Source: Phascolarctobacterium sp. (lineage in GTDB: Bacteria > Bacillota > Negativicutes > Acidaminococcales > Acidaminococcaceae). Taken from it: 5,384 nucleotides of DNA. Below are positions 1 to 4,128 of this stretch, piece by piece (positions within the stretch are counted from its first letter, which is position 1; each line of letters opens with the position of its first letter). The translations under genes were made by a program, and so were the position numbers. The stretch is taken from NCBI GenBank assembly GCA_022718015.1, contig JAIHZV010000101.1, forward strand, positions 1 to 5,384. Direction: 5' to 3'. The notes under the pieces were generated by a model. It did not search any database. It worked only from the letters and a program-made list of their open reading frames with translations, and was not told the DNA's origin.

Positions 1-227
1 TTTCCATCCAGCATTTTTATTTTTTCACGCACGACAGAAGGAATGCGTCCGCCGAACACCGGAGCTGCCACCACAGCCAGCTCGCCCTGCGGCTTCCCGC
101 TTATCGTCTGCTTACTTCCCAAATTGTGCCACACTACGTCCCTGCCAAGAGCAGCAGCAAAAATACTGCTGACCTTCTTCGTGCCGCCTGTGGGACTGAA
201 ATAATACATATCCATTTTATCTGCCAT
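1..227 (-). CDS. Flavodoxin-fold protein, probable EFR1-type flavodoxin/ferredoxin (N-terminal part, runs off left edge)
   Basis: Seventy-five codons are visible, starting at ATG 227-225, and the frame stays open to the window edge. The protein opens with a beta strand and phosphate-binding loop (YYFSPTGGTKK, residues 8-18), the FMN-phosphate loop position of flavodoxins. A second strand and turn follows at about 52-63 (VVAAPVFGGRIP), which matches the P-V-[YF]-G-G-R-[IV]-P motif of flavodoxin-domain proteins in anaerobes. In the EFR1 family this fold is followed by two 4Fe-4S ferredoxin motifs; that part would lie outside the window, so it is inferred. The likely role is cytoplasmic electron transfer with FMN. 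The start is supported by AGGAGG seven bases upstream; Met5 and Met7 lack such a site. It lies downstream of the LysR gene on the same strand but 166 bp away with its own candidate promoter, so it is probably a separate unit. The fold is fairly certain and the subfamily less so. Confidence 0.8.
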   Translation of the reverse strand, partial: MADKMDMYYFSPTGGTKKVSSIFAAALGRDVVWHNLGSKQTISGKPQGELAVVAAPVFGGRIPSVVREKIKMLDG

Positions 228-234
228 TTTTCGC

Positions 235-240
235 CCTCCT
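235..240 (-). promoter_or_regulatory. Ribosome binding site of the flavodoxin-like gene
   Basis: On the minus strand AGGAGG sits 7 bases before ATG 227-225. It is a near-perfect Shine-Dalgarno sequence and fixes the start at this ATG rather than the in-frame ATGs at codons 5 and 7. Confidence 0.85.
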
Positions 241-312
241 ATAATTTTGGTGAATATTTTTTGAATGCGTAAAACCTTCTCCCCTCACTGTCACGACCTT
301 ACTTTAGCTATT

Positions 313-341
313 ATTTTAGCGCCAACTCGTGTTTTTAGCAA
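313..341 (-). promoter_or_regulatory. Candidate sigma-A promoter for the flavodoxin-like gene
   Basis: Read on the minus strand, TTGCTA (341-336) and TAAAAT (318-313) are separated by exactly 17 bases, a good vegetative -35/-10 pair. Transcription would begin near 306, leaving a leader of roughly 80 bases before the start codon. Its -35 box overlaps one arm of the inverted repeat at 338-369. This is pattern recognition in AT-rich DNA, so confidence is moderate. Confidence 0.5.
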
Positions 342-369
342 ATTTTAGACTGGAGATGTAAAAATTTGC
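338..369. repeat. 9-bp perfect inverted repeat between the LysR and flavodoxin genes
   Basis: GCAAATTTT (338-346) and AAAATTTGC (361-369) are perfect reverse complements around a 14-base loop. The repeat lies 25 bases beyond the LysR stop codon and overlaps the -35 box of the candidate flavodoxin promoter. Neither strand has a run of T immediately after the stem, and the stem is AT-rich, so it is a poor intrinsic terminator. It could be an operator for the flavodoxin gene or a weak 3'-end hairpin of the LysR mRNA. The repeat itself is certain; its function is open. Confidence 0.5.
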
Positions 370-393
370 GCACTCGAAAACTGCGGCTCCGTG

Positions 394-1356
394 TTATTCA
401 CTATAATTAGCATTCCAATAAGAGCTACAGCTATCTATAAATGCTCTTATTTCTTTTTTATTTTCGCTTTCCTTTCTGTAATACACATTAACATTATATA
501 CCGTTGCTGGATCATTTATTTTATAGAATACCAGCTTATCTGATGGCTCCATATATTGTATCATAGCCTCTCGCATAAAAATAATCCCCTGACCGGAATT
601 CGCAACGAAATACATTAACAGAAAATCCTCCATATACGAAACCACTTTAGGATTAATGCCGCTATTGCGGAATATTTTGCGAGCTCTACGATACATCTCT
701 TTAGTTTTTACATGTAAAATAAAAGGATAATCTGCAAAATAACTGATGGAAACGCTGCTATACTTATCACTGTTTGCAGCTCCGGCAACTACATCCTGAT
801 AGCTTAAAGCGTATTTTTTTATGTAACTATTAATCGCATAGCTTTTAGGTACGGCAATAATTACCTTTTCCTTTAATAAAGGTACACTAGAACAGCCTTT
901 TACGTGTCTCTGATGAGTCGTAATGGCAAAATCGTAAATGCCTTTCTGTATTCCCGGAAGGGCTTCCTCAGTGCGCTTCTCAATGAGCTCTATCTCTATG
1001 TCACGTGAAAGCTGTGCTTTAAAGTTCTCAACAAAGTTCGCAAGAAAATGCGTGAACAGAAAAGCATAGCTTGCTATTGTTATTTTCCTAACACTATTCT
1101 GCTCTTTGCAATTTAAGTCGTAAAGCATTTTTTCTTCAATGTCTTTTATCCTCTTAGCTGCATTAACATATATAGTTCCTGCATTTGTAAGCTGCAGAGG
1201 CTTGTATTGCCTGTCAAAAAGCTCTACGCCCAGTCGTTTTTCTTCTTTTTTTACTATTGCACTTAAAGCCGGCTGGCTGATAAATAAATTATCTGCTGCC
1301 TTGGATACACTTTTGAATTTTGCAATAGCCAAAATATATTCCATAACTCTTTCCAT
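394..1356 (-). CDS. LysR-family transcriptional regulator
   Basis: This is a complete 320-residue protein, normal for the LysR family. Residues about 3-62 form the winged helix-turn-helix: a YILAIAKFKSVSKAAD helix, FISQPALSAIVKKEEKRLG as recognition region, then VELFDR and LQLTNAG. Residues about 90-310 are the two-lobed effector-binding domain, starting at the strand KITIAS (91-96) and including GIYDFAITT (139-147) and the late SGQGIIFM (254-261). The effector cannot be read from the sequence. The gene is transcribed divergently from the threonine aldolase/symporter operon, the classical arrangement for a LysR regulator and its target, so control of that operon plus autoregulation is the likely role (inference). 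The start ATG at 1356 has GGTGAGG five bases upstream; the in-frame Met5 is an alternative but has no well-spaced RBS. No truncation or frameshift is seen. Confidence 0.93.
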   Translation of the reverse strand: MERVMEYILAIAKFKSVSKAADNLFISQPALSAIVKKEEKRLGVELFDRQYKPLQLTNAGTIYVNAAKRIKDIEEKMLYDLNCKEQNSVRKITIASYAFLFTHFLANFVENFKAQLSRDIEIELIEKRTEEALPGIQKGIYDFAITTHQRHVKGCSSVPLLKEKVIIAVPKSYAINSYIKKYALSYQDVVAGAANSDKYSSVSISYFADYPFILHVKTKEMYRRARKIFRNSGINPKVVSYMEDFLLMYFVANSGQGIIFMREAMIQYMEPSDKLVFYKINDPATVYNVNVYYRKESENKKEIRAFIDSCSSYWNANYSE

Positions 1357-1361
1357 AACTG

Positions 1362-1368
1362 CCTCACC
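1362..1368 (-). promoter_or_regulatory. Ribosome binding site of the LysR gene
   Basis: On the minus strand GGTGAGG lies 5 bases before ATG 1356-1354. It selects this ATG over the in-frame ATG four codons later and over the out-of-frame ATG at 1376-1374, which lies upstream of the site. Confidence 0.65.
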
Positions 1369-1485
1369 AATACCATGAATAATAAATACACAAATAATCG
1401 CAACTTAATTTCTACGCCTGCTATACCCTTGAAAAACACGGTTAATACGCTGTTTTTCCTGAAAATAATATAGCTTTTTTTGTAT

Positions 1486-1514
1486 ATTAAAACATAGTTT
1501 TTAGTATTGGTCAA
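1486..1514 (-). promoter_or_regulatory. Candidate promoter of the LysR gene
   Basis: On the minus strand TTGACC (1514-1509) and TTTAAT (1491-1486) have a 17-base spacer. Transcription would start near 1479 and give a leader of about 120 bases. The -35 box overlaps that of the candidate operon promoter on the other strand (1507-1512), so the two polymerases would compete for the same DNA. The -10 and start region is also covered by a small inverted repeat, TAATATA (1466-1472) / TATATTA (1483-1489), a possible autoregulatory site. Confidence 0.5.
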
Positions 1515-1536
1515 GTCACTGATTATAAGCTATATT
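1507..1536 (+). promoter_or_regulatory. Candidate promoter of the aldolase/symporter operon
   Basis: TTGGTC (1507-1512) and TATATT (1531-1536) are separated by 18 bases. Initiation near 1543-1545 would place the start just upstream of the structured leader beginning at about 1554. The -10 box lies within a perfect palindrome, CTATAT-TAT-ATATAG (1530-1544). The region is very AT-rich and TATAGT at 1539-1544 is an alternative -10, so the exact boxes are uncertain, although a promoter between the LysR gene and the riboswitch is required. Confidence 0.5.
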
Positions 1537-1553
1537 ATATATAGTGATTGATA

Positions 1554-1601
1554 TGCAGTGCAAAGCGATATTTCTCAATATTTCACGCAGAAAGCTGTGC
1601 A
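1554..1601 (+). promoter_or_regulatory. Structured leader element 5' of the glycine aptamer (candidate ghost aptamer)
   Basis: Outer pairing TGCA (1554-1557) / TGCA (1598-1601) continues, after a two-base mismatch, with GC (1560-1561) / GC (1594-1595). Inside are GCG (1565-1567) / CGC (1586-1588) and ATATT (1568-1572) / AATAT (1577-1581) closing the loop TCTC. The element lacks the conserved glycine-binding core. Singlet glycine riboswitches are known to keep a reduced 'ghost' helix that docks on the real aptamer; when it lies 5' of the aptamer they are called type 2. Only about three bases separate it from P1, as expected for such a linker. Pairing was done by eye. Confidence 0.5.
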
Positions 1602-1602
1602 C

Positions 1603-1680
1603 AACTCTGGAGAGTCCCTTATGGGCGCCGAAGGTGGAAAAGAAGCAATTCTTGAGTCTCTCAGGCCAAAGGACAGAGCA
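1603..1680 (+). promoter_or_regulatory. Glycine riboswitch aptamer (single aptamer)
   Basis: This matches the glycine riboswitch family (gcvT element) in conserved sequence and fold. P1 pairs CTCTG (1605-1609) with CAGAG (1674-1678). P2 pairs GAGAG (1610-1614) with CTCTC (1658-1662). A short hairpin pairs CCC (1616-1618) with GGG (1623-1625). The conserved core GCGCCGAAGG is at 1625-1634, and a second hairpin AAGAA (1640-1644) / TTCTT (1649-1653) is capped by the GNRA loop GCAA. The diagnostic 3' block CTCTCAGGCCAAAGGACAGAG fills 1658-1678. Only one full aptamer is present, unlike the common tandem form. It is followed directly by a terminator and then by the threonine aldolase gene, so it should control transcription elongation into the operon in response to glycine. 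Identification is secure; polarity is discussed under the antiterminator. Confidence 0.95.
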
Positions 1681-1709
1681 TTATAGCTATTGCTAGACTA
1701 TAAACCTCT
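1675..1709 (+). promoter_or_regulatory. Predicted antiterminator helix of the riboswitch
   Basis: AGAG (1675-1678) pairs with CTCT (1706-1709) and TTATAG (1681-1686) pairs with CTATAA (1698-1703), joined by a 2x2 internal loop and closed by an 11-base loop. The first strand is the 3' strand of aptamer helix P1; the second overlaps the 5' arm of the terminator. Antiterminator and P1-plus-terminator are therefore mutually exclusive. Glycine binding stabilises P1, which should free the terminator, so an OFF switch is predicted. Found by eye, without energy calculation. Confidence 0.6.
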
Positions 1710-1739
1710 AGAGTAAAAGCTAGAGGTTTTTTATTTTTT
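1702..1739 (+). terminator. Intrinsic terminator of the glycine riboswitch expression platform
   Basis: A perfect 10-bp stem, AAACCTCTAG (1702-1711) with CTAGAGGTTT (1720-1729), encloses the loop AGTAAAAG and runs into a T-rich tract (TTTTTTATTTTTT, 1727-1739). It ends 15 bases before the aldolase start codon, so it decides read-through into the operon rather than ending an upstream gene. Confidence 0.93.
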
Positions 1740-1747
1740 AAGGAGAG
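1740..1747 (+). promoter_or_regulatory. Ribosome binding site of the threonine aldolase gene
   Basis: AAGGAGAG lies 7 bases before ATG 1755-1757, directly after the terminator's T tract. It is not inside the terminator stem, so the riboswitch appears to act on transcription rather than by hiding the RBS. Confidence 0.85.
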
Positions 1748-1754
1748 TGAATAT

Positions 1755-2795
1755 ATGATTGATTTAAGAAGTGATACCCTTACAATGCCCGACCGAGCAA
1801 TGCTAGAAGTAATTTTAACGGCTCCGCTCGGTGATGATGGACGCACCGACAAAAATAATCGTGGCGAAGATAAGACCATCAATGAATTAGAGGATTTGGT
1901 AGCCGAGGTTACCGGTAAAGAAGCGTCCTTGCTCTGCCCTACCGGTACTTTTGCTAATACTGTAGGTGCTCTCTTATGGGCCAAAGCTGGCGAAAAGGTA
2001 CTGGTGCATGAACAGCAGCATATGCTGTTAACCGAAAAATTCCTTTTCTCCGACCAGTTCTGTCGTATGGAGCCCATAAAATATCCATTTAATGCTCATA
2101 ATACTCCTGATATTGATGCCATTGATAACCTTTTGAAGGAAAGCGGAGCTAAACTAATCTGCATAGAAAACACCCATAATTTTTCAGGCGGTTATGTAAT
2201 TCCCGTAGAGGAAATGGCAAAGCTCCGCGCTGTAGCAGATAAATATGGAGCCAAAATTCATATGGACGGAGCCAGACTTTTCCATGCTGCTGCATCCCTA
2301 GGCGTAAATGCAAAAGAAATCTGCAAATACGTAGACTCTGTAATGGTCTGCATTTCCAAAGGCATCGGCGCTCCTGTTGGTGCTCTTATGTGCTCTACTA
2401 AGGCCAAAGTTGACGAAGGCAGAGAAATTCGTAAGATTTTGGGTGGCGGATGGCGCCAAGGCGGTGTTTTTGCTGCACCTGGTATTTATGCCTTCAAGCA
2501 TAACATCAGCCGCATGATTGAGGATATTGAGAATGCACGTTTAACAGCCTCTTTATTACAAGGCAAGTTACAGCATATTTCCTTGCAAAAAGAAGTGCAA
2601 TCCAACATTCTAGTTTTGGATTTAGCAGGAGCTTCAGTATCGCCCTCAAGATTCTGCGAAATGGCAGAAGAAAAGGGCCTTTTAATCAAAACAGTGCTCA
2701 AGACCTGCGTGCGTTTAGTTTATTACAAAGGTATTACGGCAGAAGATGCTAAAGCTGCCGCAAATATTATTTTGGAGCTTGATAAAAGCTTATAA
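1755..2795 (+). CDS. ltaE: L-threonine aldolase-family PLP enzyme
   Basis: A complete 346-residue protein of the beta-eliminating lyase/threonine aldolase family (fold type I PLP enzymes; usual length 330-350). It begins with the family signature MIDLRSDTLT. PTGTFAN (62-68) forms the PLP phosphate region and ENTHN (138-142) the conserved strand end. HMDGARLFHAA (169-179) carries Asp171, which contacts the PLP ring nitrogen, and Arg174. SKGIGAPVG (201-209) holds the Schiff-base Lys202. GGGWRQGG (230-237) and CVRLV (318-322), with Arg320, provide substrate-carboxylate contacts. The expected reaction is cytoplasmic cleavage of L-threonine (or allo-threonine) to glycine and acetaldehyde; other beta-hydroxy amino acids are possible. 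Between GDDG and the GED motif there is an extra stretch of about six residues (TDKNNR, 31-36) compared with E. coli LtaE. The gene stands directly behind a glycine riboswitch, which supports a glycine-forming role, and is co-transcribed with a symporter gene 12 bp downstream. Confidence 0.92.
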   Translation: MIDLRSDTLTMPDRAMLEVILTAPLGDDGRTDKNNRGEDKTINELEDLVAEVTGKEASLLCPTGTFANTVGALLWAKAGEKVLVHEQQHMLLTEKFLFSDQFCRMEPIKYPFNAHNTPDIDAIDNLLKESGAKLICIENTHNFSGGYVIPVEEMAKLRAVADKYGAKIHMDGARLFHAAASLGVNAKEICKYVDSVMVCISKGIGAPVGALMCSTKAKVDEGREIRKILGGGWRQGGVFAAPGIYAFKHNISRMIEDIENARLTASLLQGKLQHISLQKEVQSNILVLDLAGASVSPSRFCEMAEEKGLLIKTVLKTCVRLVYYKGITAEDAKAAANIILELDKSL

Positions 2796-2800
2796 GGAGG
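2794..2800 (+). promoter_or_regulatory. Ribosome binding site of the symporter gene
   Basis: AAGGAGG overlaps the last two bases of the aldolase TAA stop codon and lies 7 bases before ATG 2808-2810. This perfect site confirms the start and, with the 12-bp gap, ties the two genes into one operon. Confidence 0.88.
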
Positions 2801-2807
2801 AAACATC

Positions 2808-4025
2808 ATGACTATTGGTAGAAAGAAGATTAGTTTGACGACTCAAATTTTTGTTGCCATGATTATTGGCTCCATCGCCGGACTTATTTGTGGTGACATA
2901 ATGAAACAGGTCGCCTTCATTGGTACCATCTGGCTTAACTGCGTAAAGATGATTGTAGTTCCAATGGTATTTTTTACTATTATCACAGGTATCACTTCTC
3001 AGAAGAATTTAAGCTCTTTAGGAAGAATTGCCGGTCGCATTATAGCTTACTATGTGCTGACAACCCTTGTAGCAACCGTCATTGGTCTTGCAGTCACGGA
3101 ATTTGTCCGTCCCGGCGAAATTGCTAACTTTACCGGTCTTGCATCGAAAAAAGTTGCTGCAGCCACTAGCATAACTATGGCAAAATTCTTCACTGATATG
3201 TTTACTACTAACATTTTCGTTACCTTCACTAAAGGCAACATCCTTCAAACACTTATTGTTGCAGTATTCTTCGGTATTGCAATCATGAAGGTTGCAAATG
3301 AAGAAAACAAAGAAATGTTAAAAAAAGGCTTTGCAGCTGTAAGTGACATGGTATTCTCTCTTATCACCATGGTTATGAAAGCTTCTCCTATCGGTATTTT
3401 CTTCCTTATGGCTGATTCCTTTGCTAAATATGGTGCAAGCCTTTTTACAAGCATGGCATATTTAGCTGGTACCTATTATCTTGCGTGCATCATCCACGTT
3501 ATTTTGGTTTACGGCGGTATTCTCTGGATTTCTAACGGCATTAATCCCTTCCGCTTTATCAAAGATTCCATGGAGCTTTGGATTTATACCTTAACAACCT
3601 GTTCCAGCGTAGCTTCCATTCCTGTAAACATTAAAGTTGCTAAAGAAAAATTTGGTGTTCCAGAACGTATCTCCAGCTTCACCATCCCGTTAGGCTCTCA
3701 GATGAACTATGATGGCAGCGTTATCCTTTACGGCTGCGTAATCGTCTTCATTTCTCAGGTCGTAGGACATTCGCTGGATATTCCTACAATGCTTAAAATC
3801 GTAGGTATGTCTGCTATCCTCTCTACAGGTGGCGGCGGTATTCCTGGAAGCGGTATCGTAAAACTGTTTATCATGGTTGAAGCCTTTGGCTTACCTACAG
3901 AAATCGTTGGTATTATTGCAGCATTCTATCACATCTTTGATATGGGTACTACTACCAATAACTGCCTTGGCGACCTTGCAGGCACTATCTTCGTATCTCG
4001 CATGGAAGACAAAGAATCTGCTTGA
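2808..4025 (+). CDS. DAACS-family (GltPh fold) cation:amino-acid symporter, probably for neutral amino acids
   Basis: A complete 405-residue membrane protein of the dicarboxylate/amino acid:cation symporter family (usual length 400-430). About eight membrane helices and two re-entrant hairpins can be placed. Landmarks: the helix 1-2 region (about 11-62); HP1 with TCSSVASIPVN (264-274); the helix 7 motif NYDG (300-303) where the family has NMDG; HP2 with GGGGIPGSG (341-349); and helix 8 with DMGTTTNNCLGD (378-389). Asp378, Thr382, Asn385 and Asp389 match GltPh Asp394, Thr398, Asn401 and Asp405, so the amino-group and sodium sites appear kept. The position of GltPh Arg397, which binds the side-chain carboxylate of aspartate, is Thr381; the HP1 Arg276 position is Cys265. 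The neutral amino acid carrier ASCT1 also has Thr at the Arg397 position. I infer sodium-coupled uptake of a neutral amino acid such as threonine, serine or glycine. The operon with threonine aldolase and a glycine riboswitch fits this. Confidence 0.92.
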   Translation: MTIGRKKISLTTQIFVAMIIGSIAGLICGDIMKQVAFIGTIWLNCVKMIVVPMVFFTIITGITSQKNLSSLGRIAGRIIAYYVLTTLVATVIGLAVTEFVRPGEIANFTGLASKKVAAATSITMAKFFTDMFTTNIFVTFTKGNILQTLIVAVFFGIAIMKVANEENKEMLKKGFAAVSDMVFSLITMVMKASPIGIFFLMADSFAKYGASLFTSMAYLAGTYYLACIIHVILVYGGILWISNGINPFRFIKDSMELWIYTLTTCSSVASIPVNIKVAKEKFGVPERISSFTIPLGSQMNYDGSVILYGCVIVFISQVVGHSLDIPTMLKIVGMSAILSTGGGGIPGSGIVKLFIMVEAFGLPTEIVGIIAAFYHIFDMGTTTNNCLGDLAGTIFVSRMEDKESA

Positions 4026-4077
4026 CGTAGCAATAATGTTAAGAAGCTCGAACAAAATTAACTTCATAAACTAAAAC

Positions 4078-4119
4078 AAGGACTAGAATTCGAGTATTTT
4101 CTCCAATTCTAGTCCTTTT
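4078..4119. terminator. Bidirectional intrinsic terminator between convergent genes
   Basis: A perfect 13-bp stem, AAGGACTAGAATT (4078-4090) with AATTCTAGTCCTT (4105-4117), is extended after one mismatch by GAG/CTC around the loop TATTTT. On the plus strand CCTTTTGCTTTTG follows; on the minus strand CCTTGTTTTAGTTT follows. It therefore can end both the symporter operon, 53 bases after its stop, and the convergent DUF1703 gene, whose stop is 9 bases away on the other side. Confidence 0.88.
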
Positions 4120-4128
4120 GCTTTTGTG

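Larger units (their letters stand above)
1465..1538. repeat. 12-bp perfect inverted repeat flanking the divergent promoters (candidate LysR operator)
   Basis: ATAATATAGCTT (1465-1476) recurs as its exact reverse complement AAGCTATATTAT (1527-1538), with 50 bases between. The arms are 62 bp apart start to start, close to six helical turns. The left arm lies just inside the LysR transcript beside its presumed start, and the right arm covers the -10 of the operon promoter. LysR proteins usually bind as tetramers to two sites spread over about 60 bp, so this geometry fits a shared operator. Both the assignment and the protein involved are inferred; low complexity (AT-rich) raises the chance of coincidence somewhat. 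Confidence 0.45.

Noticed and set aside
338..369. Inverted repeat as the LysR intrinsic terminator
   Set aside because: There is no T-rich tract directly after the stem on the minus strand and the stem is mostly A/T; kept only as an unassigned repeat.
1374..1376. Upstream ATG as the LysR start
   Set aside because: It is out of frame with the LysR coding region and lies upstream of the GGTGAGG site that serves the ATG at 1356.
1554..1601. A complete second glycine aptamer (tandem riboswitch)
   Set aside because: The segment is only about 48 bases and lacks the GCCGAAG core and the CTCTCAGG...GGACAGAG block, so it cannot be a full aptamer.
1661..2077. Minus-strand 138-codon open frame across the riboswitch and the aldolase gene
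   Set aside because: It is antisense to a clearly recognised enzyme and to a structured RNA, has no recognisable protein motif, and is low-complexity Ser-rich, typical of a shadow frame.
3877..4074. Small plus-strand open frame overlapping the end of the symporter gene
   Set aside because: It is out of frame inside a conserved membrane protein, and most of it lies within the symporter coding region; no RBS or motif was seen.
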